A DNA stretch of 40,745 bases from Bacteroidales bacterium UBA2939. GTDB taxonomy: Bacteria; Bacteroidota; Bacteroidia; Bacteroidales; P3. Under the pieces are notes generated by a model. It made no database searches. It had not been told where the DNA came from and was given only the letters and a program-made list of their open reading frames with translations. The position numbers and the translations under genes were made by a program. Positions 23,105 through 31,209 of the stretch are shown piece after piece; positions within the stretch are counted from its first letter, which is position 1, and every line of letters starts with the position of its first letter. The stretch spans positions 82,227 to 122,971 of the forward strand of contig DECD01000016.1 in the NCBI GenBank assembly GCA_002349055.1. The letters are read 5' to 3'.

Positions 23105-23599
23105 TTGACTGCCAAGGAATATAACAAAGGAGTGAGGCTGTGGGCCGACGACGTGATGCGCTTCGTGGTGCGTTGCGGCGGCAGCCGCCCCGACTGCGAG
23201 GATGCTGTGCAGGAGGCTTTGGCAGCCCTCTGGCGCCACCACGACGAGGTCTCGACAGACAAAGGCAAGAGCTACCTGCTGAGTGCCGCCTACCGCAGTC
23301 TGATGATGGCCCTGCGCCACGGCAAGGTGGTGAGGATGCACGAAGAGCAGACGATAGTGGAGACCGTTACAGCGCCCGACGAGAGGTTCGACCTCCGTGA
23401 GGCCATTGAGTGCAGCCTTCAGGCGCTGCCCGAGGTGCAGAGAGCCATCCTCCAGCTGCGCGATGTCGAGGGGTACAGCTACGCCGAGATAGGGGAGACC
23501 CTCGGCCTCAGCGACTCGCAGGTGCAGGTCTACTTGTTCCGCGCAAGGGTAACAATGAGAAAACAACTGAAACTGATGGGATATGACAATGATAGATGA
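23105..23599 (+). CDS. ECF-family RNA polymerase sigma factor
   Basis: A 164-residue ECF sigma factor. No ATG or GTG is available; TTG at 23105 gives MTAKEYNKGV, the usual start of Bacteroidetes ECF factors. The frame is open further upstream into the terminator hairpin, which cannot be coding. Sigma region 2 covers VRLWADDVMRFVVRCGGSR plus CEDAVQEALAALWRH (residues about 10-48). Region 4 is LPEVQRAILQLRDVEGYSYAEIGE followed by TLGLSDSQVQVYLFRAR, the HTH that reads the -35 element. The linker is short. It directs RNA polymerase to a stress or surface regulon; the next gene overlaps it and looks like its anti-sigma factor. Confidence 0.9.
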   Translation: MTAKEYNKGVRLWADDVMRFVVRCGGSRPDCEDAVQEALAALWRHHDEVSTDKGKSYLLSAAYRSLMMALRHGKVVRMHEEQTIVETVTAPDERFDLREAIECSLQALPEVQRAILQLRDVEGYSYAEIGETLGLSDSQVQVYLFRARVTMRKQLKLMGYDNDR

Positions 23600-24284
23600 C
23601 AACAACTATGAGCTGTGGCTCCTGCGCTACGCCGAAGGAGAGCTTTCCGTCGCCGAGCGCGAGGCCGTGGAGGCGTGGCTTGCCAGGAACCCCGAGGCCG
23701 CCGAGGAGTTGGCGCTCTACGGCGAAGCTCCGAAACTGGAACGCGACGAGAGCGTCCGGTATGCTGCCGTGCCACAGCAGCACCCACGGCCTCTGTGGCC
23801 AGCGGCCTTGCGTTGGAGCGCTGCCGCTGCCGTGGTGCTGGCACTGATGGTGCCAGCCCTCCGCATGGGCACCATGGATACCCAGAAAGCCACCGAGGCT
23901 GTCGCAGCCCCGCTGTTTGCCGACGCCCGCCCAACGGAGGAAGCCCCGCAAAACCCCATAAAGATTTCTAGAACTTCCAGATTATCTGGAATTTCTAGAA
24001 TAGCTAGAACTACTAATGAATCTAGCATATCTAGAGAATCTAGTATAGCTAGTCTTTCTGGCGATACCATTTATCCCATCCCTTCCGACGAAATCATCGA
24101 GACCACCACCCTCATCGTCTTCGAAGACAGCCCTGCCGAAGCCGCCCCGGTGGAGACCGAGAGCCTCATCGCCTACGACCGCTCGATGGACTGGAGCGAC
24201 GCCCTCCTCGCCGTCAACGATGCTTTTAATGAGAACCGTGTGACTCACCAACTCGTCAGCAATTTGATTAATAGATTAAAATAA
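23583..24284 (+). CDS. Anti-sigma-factor-like single-pass membrane protein
   Basis: A 233-residue protein overlapping the ECF sigma gene by 17 bp. The cytoplasmic N-terminus (YELWLLRYAEGELSVAEREA, residues 9-28; then EAWLARNPEAAEEL) matches the short helical anti-sigma domain of Bacteroidetes, with no zinc motif. One membrane helix follows (about 73-94, WPAALRWSAAAAVVLALMV). The periplasmic part contains a repeat-derived, serine/arginine-rich stretch (residues 127-158) encoded by a 9-bp tandem repeat, then an acidic region. It ends in DALLAVNDAF and a basic helix. Gene order sigma, anti-sigma, two outer-membrane proteins is a typical ECF operon. Signal sensing by the periplasmic part is inferred. 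Confidence 0.8.
   Translation: MTMIDDNNYELWLLRYAEGELSVAEREAVEAWLARNPEAAEELALYGEAPKLERDESVRYAAVPQQHPRPLWPAALRWSAAAAVVLALMVPALRMGTMDTQKATEAVAAPLFADARPTEEAPQNPIKISRTSRLSGISRIARTTNESSISRESSIASLSGDTIYPIPSDEIIETTTLIVFEDSPAEAAPVETESLIAYDRSMDWSDALLAVNDAFNENRVTHQLVSNLINRLK
23963..24060 (+). repeat. 9-bp-period repeat inside the anti-sigma gene
   Basis: Units of the type ATTTCTAGA, ATAGCTAGA, ACTTCCAGA and AATCTAGCAT recur with 9-bp spacing and encode RTSRLSGISRIARTT-like residues. The same CTAGA/TCTAG words recur throughout and give many small palindromes. The segment lies in the periplasmic part of the protein and keeps the frame open. Its composition (AT-rich) contrasts with the surrounding gene. 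Confidence 0.85.
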
Positions 24285-24298
24285 TAAAAAACACCACC

Positions 24299-25642
24299 AT
24301 GAAACACAACAGAATCATATTGGCAATTATGTTGTTGCTGCCCGCCGCCCCACTGGCGGCACAGGTGCAGCCGCTACCCAACGATGTGACTCGATTCATT
24401 TTTGAGGATTGCAAGGCCGTCATCGTTCCCGACACCGTCACCGGCCTTGAGGATGGCCTGATGAACGCTGGCGCTGGCATCCGCGTCAACGGCTCAGAAG
24501 TGACCTTCTACGACAACCGCAATGTCCGCCTCCACTTCTGTCCCGGCACGGCGACCCACTTCGTCGTCACCGACAACGCCAACGTCACCTTCCAAGGTAC
24601 CTTTCGTTTTCCCGGCACCTTCGAGCTTTGGGCCGACGATGCTTCTACAGTAACTTTTACGGGCATCGGCGATACCGTCAGCGCCAAGAGCATGGTCATC
24701 ACCCTTGAGGACGTTGCGCGTGTCAACGCCAAGAGCATCCTCCGGACAGACCGTTACAATTTCAGTGCCAAAGACTACTCGCGCTTCAAAGCTTTCATTG
24801 TCGAGCAGACGGGCTCTGACGGGGAACGGCAGAAGTCGCACTTCACCAACACCAACTACGCCTCCTATCACATTGGGCACAACCTTTACCCTGGTCACAA
24901 TGAGACCATAGACCTCAGCGAGGCGGAGGACTTCTTCTCTTACGACGAGGACGAGATAGACCTCGACGACCTTAAAGATTTCGATGCTGACAACATCGCC
25001 GACTTGACGCGCAAGATTCGTCTCCGTCTCACACGCCGCACCTGGAACTCCAACATCGACTTTTCCTGGGGTTTCCATAATTGGGGCAAGGATCGCTTCA
25101 ACGGCCTCGCCGGCACCGACGACGATGCTGCTGTGCGTACTTCCTTTAATCATATCATGTTGACCTTCAACTATCCCGTGCTCTCCTCGCGCCGTGTGGC
25201 TCTCTATGCCGGTCTCGGCATGGAGTGGGACAAATATAAGTTCCATCGCGGCGACATCCACTTCGACCAGACGACCGACCCCTACCACTTCATCGACGGC
25301 TTCGTACCCAACAGCGAGAGTCGTCTGCTGACGCGCTATGTCATCCTGCCCATCGAGGTGAAGTTCGACCTCGGCCGCCACTGGAAGCTCGGCCTCGCCG
25401 CCATTCCCGGCCTCCACTGGAGCGGTAGCCACACCGGCCTTCGTCGCGACATCACCAGCGGCGATGACGAGACCAACATCAAGGACTTCTCCGTCAACCC
25501 CTATATCAATTCCTACAAGCTCGACGCCCGCATCGCCGTGCAGTACCGCTCCGTGGGTGTCTATTTCCAAGCCTCGATGCTCCCGGCCTTCAAGGGCAGC
25601 TGCGAAGAATTGTTCCCCGTTAAATTTGGTATCATCCTTTGA
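24299..25642 (+). CDS. Outer-membrane protein: beta-solenoid head plus barrel, paralogue 1
   Basis: A 447-residue secreted protein (signal peptide MKHNRIILAIMLLLP... to LAAQ). Residues about 25-165 alternate short beta strands with turn residues (FVVTDNANVTFQG, FELWADDASTVTFTG, MVITLEDVARVNAKS), a rung pattern like the GIN/DUF2807 adhesin-head domain. An acidic linker follows (SYDEDEIDLDDLKDFDADN, about 213-231). The C-terminal 200 residues are an outer-membrane barrel of the OMP_b-brl type: NIDFSWGFHNWGKDRFNG, ALYAGLGMEWDKYKFH, LLTRYVILPIEVKFDLG, GLHWSGSHTGLRRD and a final strand VKFGIIL. Paralogue 2 follows 36 bp downstream. Both are in the ECF operon. Function is unknown; surface adhesion or sensing is inferred. 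Confidence 0.78.
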   Translation: MKHNRIILAIMLLLPAAPLAAQVQPLPNDVTRFIFEDCKAVIVPDTVTGLEDGLMNAGAGIRVNGSEVTFYDNRNVRLHFCPGTATHFVVTDNANVTFQGTFRFPGTFELWADDASTVTFTGIGDTVSAKSMVITLEDVARVNAKSILRTDRYNFSAKDYSRFKAFIVEQTGSDGERQKSHFTNTNYASYHIGHNLYPGHNETIDLSEAEDFFSYDEDEIDLDDLKDFDADNIADLTRKIRLRLTRRTWNSNIDFSWGFHNWGKDRFNGLAGTDDDAAVRTSFNHIMLTFNYPVLSSRRVALYAGLGMEWDKYKFHRGDIHFDQTTDPYHFIDGFVPNSESRLLTRYVILPIEVKFDLGRHWKLGLAAIPGLHWSGSHTGLRRDITSGDDETNIKDFSVNPYINSYKLDARIAVQYRSVGVYFQASMLPAFKGSCEELFPVKFGIIL

Positions 25643-25680
25643 GGAGTTAAGGAGACTGTAGTTAAGTAGTTAAGACAAAT
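25640..25680. repeat. Spacer repeat GTTAAG/GAGTTAAG at the paralogue boundary
   Basis: The spacer carries GAGTTAAGGAGACTG and TAGTTAAGTAGTTAAGACAA at about 9-bp period. The last part AGTAGTTAAGACAAATGAAA is identical to the sequence before the gene at 239 (226-243), and a related block precedes rdgB's neighbour at 31762-31800. It is thus a dispersed leader repeat, including the ATG of the following gene. Confidence 0.75.
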
Positions 25681-27046
25681 GAAAAACATTGATATTATGA
25701 AACGAATAGCATTGTTAGCAATAATTTCAATTTTCAATTTTCACTTTTCAATTTCCCACGCCCAGCAGACCTACACCCAGCAGGTGCCAGATCAGGTGAC
25801 CGAGATACGCCTCGAAGGAGCGGCACGCCTCTTGGTGAAGCCCACCGACGGCGAGACAAGGCTCCAGTGCATGAACAAATATGTTGTAGCCTCGGTGAAG
25901 AATAACCGAATGAACATTCCCGACAGCCGTCATGACGTCACCCTCTTCCTCCCTGCAGGCCGTTCCATGACTTTCAAGGTGGAAGATCACGCCAACCTTC
26001 TGTTCATTGGTAGTTTCGGCAAGCGTCAGTACCTCACCATCGAGACCCAAGACTATGCCACGGCCACTTTCAGCGGCAGCATCGCCGACTCCATGTGGGC
26101 CGTCACCCTCACCCTCAAGGCCCATGACCATTCACTCATCTACTCCGAGATTCGCCAGGCCAACCACAATTATTACATCGGTTCTTTCGACTATTCACGC
26201 ATCAGCATCGCCTGCTTCAAAACCATCAATGAGCCGGACGTAGAAACACGAGTGCAGAGCATCTCCTTCGATCCCGAAAACAAGTTTGCCCATGTGGATT
26301 GGAACTATTGCGATGGCGACACCGTCCGTCCGTTAGGTCCCCAAGGCAAGGCTTTTGCCGATGCCGTGCAGACAAAACTTGTCCACAGCACGTTTCCGCC
26401 TGCCAAGGAGGAGAAGAAGAAGTCCATCTGGCGTCACCGCGACGCGGCCCTCAACTTCGCCTGGGGCTTCCACAACTGGGGTACCGGTATGTTCAACGGC
26501 TTCGAGGGCGTGGAGGGCGACGCTGCCATCCGCACCAGCTTCAACAACATACAACTCTCCGTCAGCTATCCCATCATTGGTACCCGCCACTTCGGATTCT
26601 ACGTCGGCCTCGGTCTCGAATGGGACAAGTACAAATTTGAGGGAAAGGACATTACCTTCAACACTTCCACCGACCCGTACACCTTCCTCGACGGTGGCGA
26701 CGCGACCTGCACTTCATGGCTCAACACACGCTATGTCGTGATGCCGCTGACCTTCCGCTTCGACCTCTGGCACGACTGGAGCCTCACCCTCAGCGCCCTC
26801 CCTGGCATCCACTGGAGCGGCAGCCACACCGGCCTCCGCCGCGAGTACACAACCGACCTCGAGGAACGCATCGATTACGACCAGAGCGTCAACAAGTACA
26901 TCAACCCCTACAAGCTCGACCTCCGTGCTACCCTCAGCTACGAAGGCATCGGACTCTATTTCCAGGTGCCCACCATGAGCACCATGAGGTCCACGGTCCA
27001 AGACATCTACCCGATAAAGTTCGGACTAATACTGACGATAGATTAA
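25679..27046 (+). CDS. Outer-membrane protein: beta-solenoid head plus barrel, paralogue 2
   Basis: A 455-residue paralogue of the preceding gene. A second in-frame ATG at 25697 gives the more usual signal peptide MKRIALLAIISIFNF...HAQ; the core is encoded by the (TTTTCAA)n repeat at 25724-25758. Head-domain rungs: VTEIRLEGAARLLVKP, MTFKVEDHANLLFIGS, LTIETQDYATATFSGS, VTLTLKAHDHSLIYSE. The barrel repeats the motifs of paralogue 1: ALNFAWGFHNWGTGMFNGFEG, GFYVGLGLEWDKYKFEG, LNTRYVVMPLTFRFDLWHDW, GIHWSGSHTGLRREY and the end IKFGLIL. The barrels are much more alike than the heads, suggesting a duplicated scaffold with diverged exposed parts. Terminated by 27057-27088. Confidence 0.8.
   Translation: MKNIDIMKRIALLAIISIFNFHFSISHAQQTYTQQVPDQVTEIRLEGAARLLVKPTDGETRLQCMNKYVVASVKNNRMNIPDSRHDVTLFLPAGRSMTFKVEDHANLLFIGSFGKRQYLTIETQDYATATFSGSIADSMWAVTLTLKAHDHSLIYSEIRQANHNYYIGSFDYSRISIACFKTINEPDVETRVQSISFDPENKFAHVDWNYCDGDTVRPLGPQGKAFADAVQTKLVHSTFPPAKEEKKKSIWRHRDAALNFAWGFHNWGTGMFNGFEGVEGDAAIRTSFNNIQLSVSYPIIGTRHFGFYVGLGLEWDKYKFEGKDITFNTSTDPYTFLDGGDATCTSWLNTRYVVMPLTFRFDLWHDWSLTLSALPGIHWSGSHTGLRREYTTDLEERIDYDQSVNKYINPYKLDLRATLSYEGIGLYFQVPTMSTMRSTVQDIYPIKFGLILTID
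25724..25758 (+). repeat. 7-bp tandem repeat inside a signal peptide
   Basis: ATTTCAATTTTCAATTTTCACTTTTCAATTT-type sequence with a 7-bp unit (TTTTCAA) encodes ISIFNFHFSIS, the hydrophobic core of the paralogue 2 signal peptide. It is the third such case in the window after 278-311 and 7938-7973. Confidence 0.85.
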
Positions 27047-27056
27047 CAAAAATAAC

Positions 27057-27088
27057 AGCCCCCTACAATTTGTAGGGGCTTTTTTTTT
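27057..27088 (+). terminator. Intrinsic terminator of the ECF operon
   Basis: AGCCCCCTACA and TGTAGGGGCT form a stem of about 10 bp with one bulged C and a short loop (ATT), followed by a nine-T run. It overlaps the end of the convergent cardiolipin synthase gene (27087), whose stop lies in the T-run complement. Confidence 0.88.
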
Positions 27089-28502
27089 ATAGGATGGGAG
27101 TGAGGATTCGCGCCGAAGACTGGACAAACTTTTCGAGGATGGGGCGGTGTTGCCATTTCTCGGGGTCGATGAGAGTGCATTCCTTCATGTCGTCGAGGAA
27201 GATGTCGCGCTGACGGCAGGCGATGTTCTCGTCGTAAAGGAAAGCGTTGACCTCGAAGTTTTGCTCCAGGCTGCGGGGGTCGAGATTGGTGGAGCCAATG
27301 GTGACGAAGTCGTCATCGCACACCATAGTCTTAGCGTGCAGAAATCCCTTGTTATACAGATAAATCTTGACGCCGGCGGGCAGCAGGTCGCGGAAGTAGG
27401 ACTTCGAGGCTGCCAGCGTGAGGCGGCTGCGGTCGGAGACGGCGGGCATCATCAGCCGTACGTCGACTCCCGCCAGGGCGGCATTCCTCAGCGCCAGCAG
27501 GATAGGGTGCGTGGGGAGGAAGTAGGGGGTCTGCACGTAGAGGTAGCGGCGGCTCTGGGCGATGGCCTGTACCATGCCCTGCATGACGGTGTTCCACTCG
27601 TCCATGGGACCCGAGGTGACGATTTGGGCAATGGCCTGATTGTCTGATTGTGTGATTGCTTGAGTGGGGAAGAATCGCGGCTCATTTAGCAGCTCCTTGG
27701 TGCAGAAACGCCAGTCGGCGAGGATGGAGACCTCGAGCTGGCTCACGGCAGGCCCTTGCAGGCGGATGTGGGTGTCGCGCCAGACACCATGGTTGATGCC
27801 GTCGCGGTAGCGTCGGGCAATGTTCATGCCGCCGGTGTAGCCAGTGTGGCCGTCGATGACCACTATCTTCCTGTGGGTGCGGCAGTTCACGTCGCGTGTG
27901 AACATTGAGGGAAGTAACTTCTGGAACGACTGTACCTTCACGCCGCCGCGGCGCATGTGGTCGTAGTACTCGCTGCGGACGAAGAGGTTGGCCCAGCTGT
28001 CGAACATCAGTCGCACGTCGACGCCCTCCTGGGCCTTTCGGATGAGCAGGCTGCTCAGTTGGTGACCCACCTCGTCGTTCTCCACAATGTAGAACTGTAT
28101 GTGTACGAAGCTCTTGGCGCGTGAGATGTCGTCGAGCATCGACTGGAACATGGGGGTGAAGTCGGTGAAGATGCGTACCTCGTTGCCACTGAGGGCTGGG
28201 GTGTCGTTGGCGTGGCGCATCATGGAGGCCAGCTTGTTGTATTTGTCGTTGGGCAGGGTGTCTACAATACTGTTGCCCACGGCTTTGTCGCGTAGGGCGT
28301 CGAAGCGCGCCAGCTCGTCGGGCTTGATGACGCGGCGGCTGCGGTAGTCCTTGCCCAGCAGCAGGTAGAAGATGGTGCCCACACCCGGCAGCAGGACGAT
28401 GAAGAAAATCCAGAACATTGATATATAGGGCTTCCGGTTGCCCGAAATGACCAATATCAGCGAGCCGAGGATGATGAGACCAAGGATTATTTCATATATC
28501 AT
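27087..28502 (-). CDS. cls: Cardiolipin synthase
   Basis: A 471-residue phospholipase-D-superfamily enzyme that makes cardiolipin from two phosphatidylglycerols at the inner membrane. Two N-terminal helices (about residues 3-20 and 28-48) are followed by two HKD motifs: THRKIVVID (His210, Lys212, Asp217) and LHAKTMVCD (His389, Lys391, Asp396). Residues about 280-292 (TQAITQSDNQAIA) are extra relative to the usual FFP-to-SGP spacing and come from a short repeat at 27635-27667. The insert falls between the two catalytic halves, so activity may be kept. It is the last gene of a seven-gene operon, 3 bp after the small protein gene. Confidence 0.93.
   Translation of the reverse strand: MIYEIILGLIILGSLILVISGNRKPYISMFWIFFIVLLPGVGTIFYLLLGKDYRSRRVIKPDELARFDALRDKAVGNSIVDTLPNDKYNKLASMMRHANDTPALSGNEVRIFTDFTPMFQSMLDDISRAKSFVHIQFYIVENDEVGHQLSSLLIRKAQEGVDVRLMFDSWANLFVRSEYYDHMRRGGVKVQSFQKLLPSMFTRDVNCRTHRKIVVIDGHTGYTGGMNIARRYRDGINHGVWRDTHIRLQGPAVSQLEVSILADWRFCTKELLNEPRFFPTQAITQSDNQAIAQIVTSGPMDEWNTVMQGMVQAIAQSRRYLYVQTPYFLPTHPILLALRNAALAGVDVRLMMPAVSDRSRLTLAASKSYFRDLLPAGVKIYLYNKGFLHAKTMVCDDDFVTIGSTNLDPRSLEQNFEVNAFLYDENIACRQRDIFLDDMKECTLIDPEKWQHRPILEKFVQSSARILTPIL
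27635..27667 (-). repeat. 8-9-bp-period repeat inside cls
   Basis: CTGATTGT, CTGATTGTG and TGATTGCTT follow in tandem. On the coding strand they encode QAITQSDNQAIAQ. The block is absent from normal cardiolipin synthases, whose sequence continues directly from the Pro-rich turn to the conserved SGP. Confidence 0.7.
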
Positions 28503-28505
28503 AGG

Positions 28506-28715
28506 CTATTGTTTTTGCATCTTTGCCCTTATGTCGGCGGCGCGGGCGGTGAGCTGGGCTATCTGCATCTGCAAGAAGTCGTCGCTGTATTTGCGGTCGC
28601 AGAAGCCATTGCCTCGGGCCACGAAAGAGTCGTCGTCCTCCTGGTCCACCGAGAGGTCCTGATAGCTGTCGAGCAGTCGCAACGTCTCCTCAAGTTGTTC
28701 TTCAAGTGTTTTCAT
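28506..28715 (-). CDS. Small acidic cytoplasmic protein of unknown function
   Basis: A 69-residue protein (MKTLEEQLEETLRLLDSY...) with two likely helices, LEEQLEETLRLLDSYQDL and FLQMQIAQLTARAADIRAKM. An acidic, disordered centre (VDQEDDDSF) and a conserved-looking GNGFCDRKYSDD segment lie between them. Its ATG overlaps the HAD phosphatase stop by 4 bp and the cls start is 3 bp downstream. Tight packing and non-random helical pattern support a real gene. No function is recognised. Confidence 0.6.
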   Translation of the reverse strand: MKTLEEQLEETLRLLDSYQDLSVDQEDDDSFVARGNGFCDRKYSDDFLQMQIAQLTARAADIRAKMQKQ

Positions 28716-29476
28716 GCTAATATCTCGTTTATAGCATTTTCAATACCTTCGTTGTCTACGTCTGTAGTCACTCGGTCGGCATGTTTTTTCACCCCCTCGT
28801 CGGCGTTTCCCATGGCCACGCCGATGCCTGCCCACTCGAGCATCTCGATGTCGTTGGCGCCGTCGCCGAAGGCCAGCGTCTCCTCCTGACGGATGCCGAA
28901 ATGCTGGCAGATGACCTCCATGCCGCGGGCCTTGCTGTTGTCATGCGCCACAATGTCAGTGAAGTAGGGATGCCAGCGCGGCAGGCGGCAGTGGGGGAGG
29001 AGTTCCGCCACATGGCCGTCCATCTCGCCTGGCATGATGGCGATGATTTGGTAGGCGGTCTCGTCGCGCATGCGTTCGATGTCCACCACCGGCGGCATGT
29101 CGAACTCCAGCTGGTTGCGTATATTCAGCCCCACCTCATTGGGTTGCGTAAGGAACATATTGTCCTTTGTGAATATCATGGTACAAAGGCGTTTATTCTT
29201 TGCCATATCAAGCCATAGTTGAAGCTCTTTGTCGGGAATGGGATTGCTGAAAAGCACCTCGTCTGGAGTGAATACAAGTCCACCGTTCATTGTAATTTTG
29301 GCCTCGAAGGTGACGGGCATCTGGGGGATGAGCACGTCGGGGCGACCCGTGGAGAGGAAGGTGCGCACGCCGGCCCGGTGCAGGCGGTCGAAAGCGCGGA
29401 TGGTGCCCTCCGAGACGCGGTGGGTGGTGAAACTCAGCAGGGTGCCGTCTATGTCAAAAAAAGCTGCTTTTATCAT
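28712..29476 (-). CDS. Cof-type HAD-IIB phosphatase
   Basis: A 254-residue HAD hydrolase. Motif 1 is FFDIDGTLLSF (Asp8 nucleophile, Asp10 acid), motif 2 Thr/Ser in FLSTGRPD, and the metal-binding motif 4 is FGDGANDIEMLE. The C2B cap is between about residues 80 and 185. Cof enzymes dephosphorylate sugar phosphates, FMN, or pyridoxal phosphate; the substrate is not determined here. It overlaps genes on both sides by 4 bp, so it belongs firmly to the operon 27087-32535. Confidence 0.92.
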   Translation of the reverse strand: MIKAAFFDIDGTLLSFTTHRVSEGTIRAFDRLHRAGVRTFLSTGRPDVLIPQMPVTFEAKITMNGGLVFTPDEVLFSNPIPDKELQLWLDMAKNKRLCTMIFTKDNMFLTQPNEVGLNIRNQLEFDMPPVVDIERMRDETAYQIIAIMPGEMDGHVAELLPHCRLPRWHPYFTDIVAHDNSKARGMEVICQHFGIRQEETLAFGDGANDIEMLEWAGIGVAMGNADEGVKKHADRVTTDVDNEGIENAINEILA

Positions 29477-30363
29477 TTCTTTTTATAATGTGCTAATTGC
29501 CAGGCGTTCCATACGTTCTGGTAGATGCTGTAGAAGGCCAGGAAGACCGACGAGAGGGGTGTGAGGAAGGTGTTGGCCATCCAGATGCCCATGGCGGAGT
29601 TCTTCTGCCCCAGCAGCTGTCCTCCGCTGATGACGTCGCCGTAGCGGCGGCCCAGCCAGCGGCCGAATCCGAATTGCAACACGCAGAACACCAGCGATAA
29701 ACCGCCCAGCCAGAGGATGCTGCCCCAGTTGCCTTCGCCGTTGAGGAAGATGTAGTCGATGGTCTGGCCGAGGGTGAAGAGCAGCGCCAGCGACCAGAGG
29801 TAGAAGCCCAAGCCTTTGTATTGGGCGATGAAGTTGTTGACACTCGGCAGCATGAACTGCATCAGCACCGCCAGGAAGAAGGGCAGGGCAAGGGTGGAGC
29901 CAATCTTGCTGAGCATCAGCAGGAAACCGTCGATGAGACCGCGCTCGGGATGGTCTCCTATGAGGCTGAAGACAACCGGAGCCATCACGGCCACCATAAG
30001 GTTGCCCACAATGGTGTAGGTGGTCACCGTTTCGCGGTTGGCACCCAGCATGCAGGCCACCACGGCCACCGACGACGCCACGGGACACAACACCCCTATC
30101 AGGACGCCCTCGGCAACAATGTGGCTGCCTCCCAAGAGGGTGATTGTCAAGTAACAGGAGATGCTCACCACTACCTGGAAGAGTATTAGCCAGAGGTCGA
30201 TCATGGTCATGCGCAGACGGCGCAGGTCGACGGCCGTGAAGGTGAGCAGCAGGATGCAGAAGATGATGAATGGGACCAGGAACGAGAACATGGCGCACCA
30301 GCGGTGCAGCAGCAGTCCGAGCACAATGGCTATTGGTAAAACGTATGGTCTAATCCTTTGCAT
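29473..30363 (-). CDS. BASS-like (bile acid:sodium symporter superfamily) membrane transporter
   Basis: A 296-residue protein with eight or nine hydrophobic helices. BASS-like features are GVLCPVASSVAVVACMLGANRE (split helix with small residues), GNLMVAVMAPVVFSLIGD and the C-terminal GQKNSAMGIWMANTFLTPLSS, near the fold's sodium/substrate crossing point. This family carries organic anions, and the Bacteroides members are of undetermined substrate. It follows purine nucleoside phosphorylase with no gap and overlaps the HAD gene by 4 bp. A transported nucleoside or base would suit the operon but is only inference. Confidence 0.6.
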   Translation of the reverse strand: MQRIRPYVLPIAIVLGLLLHRWCAMFSFLVPFIIFCILLLTFTAVDLRRLRMTMIDLWLILFQVVVSISCYLTITLLGGSHIVAEGVLIGVLCPVASSVAVVACMLGANRETVTTYTIVGNLMVAVMAPVVFSLIGDHPERGLIDGFLLMLSKIGSTLALPFFLAVLMQFMLPSVNNFIAQYKGLGFYLWSLALLFTLGQTIDYIFLNGEGNWGSILWLGGLSLVFCVLQFGFGRWLGRRYGDVISGGQLLGQKNSAMGIWMANTFLTPLSSVFLAFYSIYQNVWNAWQLAHYKKK

Positions 30364-31209
30364 TTACAGTCGATTGATGATACCGGTGAAGAGGGCCGTC
30401 ATGTTGTCGGCGGCGCGGTCGGCGGCGCGCACCACGTCGTCGCCGTCGTTCACCACTCCGTTGCCTAAGTCGTTGGACTGATTGGTGATGACGCTCATGC
30501 CGAAGACCTCCATGCCGCTGTGACGTGCCACGATGACCTCGGGCACTGTCGACATGCCGCAGGCGTCGGCACCCCAGATGCGGTACATGCGGTACTCGGC
30601 CGGGGTCTCGTAGGTGGGGCCTGTGCCGGCCACGTAGACACCCTCGCGGAGGCTGAGGCCCAAGCGCTTGGCCTCCTCGTGGGCAATGGTGCTGATGCGG
30701 TGGCTGTAGACCTCGGTCATGTCGGGGAACCGGGGGCCGAAGTCCTCCTTGTTGGGCCCCACCAAGGGGTTGGGCATGAAGTTGATATGGTCGGTGATGA
30801 CCATCAGGTCGCCCACGCGGAAGTCGGGGTTGACGGCTCCGGCGGCGTTGCTCACCAGCACCTGGCGCACACCCATCCGCGCAAAGACGCGCATGGGATA
30901 GGTGACCTCCTCCATGGTGTAGCCTTCGTAGTAGTGGAAACGGCCCTGCATGGCCATGACGGTCTTGGGGCGGCTGAGTGGCTGAGTGGCTGAGTGACTG
31001 AGTGTTCCGACGATGAGGTTCCCTTTGTGGCCGACGGCTGTGGAGGCTTTGAAATGGGGAATGTCGCGGTAGGGGATAACCAGCGGATTCTCAATCTTCT
31101 CGCCCAGCTTGCCGAGGCCGCTGCCCAGCACGATGGCTATGGTGGGCATTGGGTGGCCGCTGCGGGCGATGGCATTGGTCAGATATTGTGCTGTCTCGTC
31201 GTAGTTCAT
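30364..31209 (-). CDS. punA: Purine nucleoside phosphorylase (trimeric family 2)
   Basis: A 281-residue enzyme cleaving purine (deoxy)ribonucleosides with phosphate. Features: IVLGSGLGKLGEK (residues 27-37), VGHKGNLIVG (59-68), MAMQGRFHYYEGY (86-98), VSNAAGAVN (the catalytic-loop segment) and GPTYETPAEYRMYRIWGADACGMSTVPEV. About 14 residues (TLSHSATQPLSRPKT region, 69-82) are inserted between VG and KTVMAMQG, and are encoded by a 9-bp repeat at 30973-31006. The loop is near the dimer/trimer surface of the family. ATG overlaps the DUF151 gene stop. Confidence 0.95.
   Translation of the reverse strand: MNYDETAQYLTNAIARSGHPMPTIAIVLGSGLGKLGEKIENPLVIPYRDIPHFKASTAVGHKGNLIVGTLSHSATQPLSRPKTVMAMQGRFHYYEGYTMEEVTYPMRVFARMGVRQVLVSNAAGAVNPDFRVGDLMVITDHINFMPNPLVGPNKEDFGPRFPDMTEVYSHRISTIAHEEAKRLGLSLREGVYVAGTGPTYETPAEYRMYRIWGADACGMSTVPEVIVARHSGMEVFGMSVITNQSNDLGNGVVNDGDDVVRAADRAADNMTALFTGIINRL
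30973..31006 (-). repeat. 9-bp tandem repeat inside purine nucleoside phosphorylase
   Basis: GGCTGAGTG, GCTGAGTGG, CTGAGTGAC, TGAGTG units run in tandem. They encode LSHSATQPLSRP on the coding strand, residues absent from normal members of the family. Confidence 0.85.
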
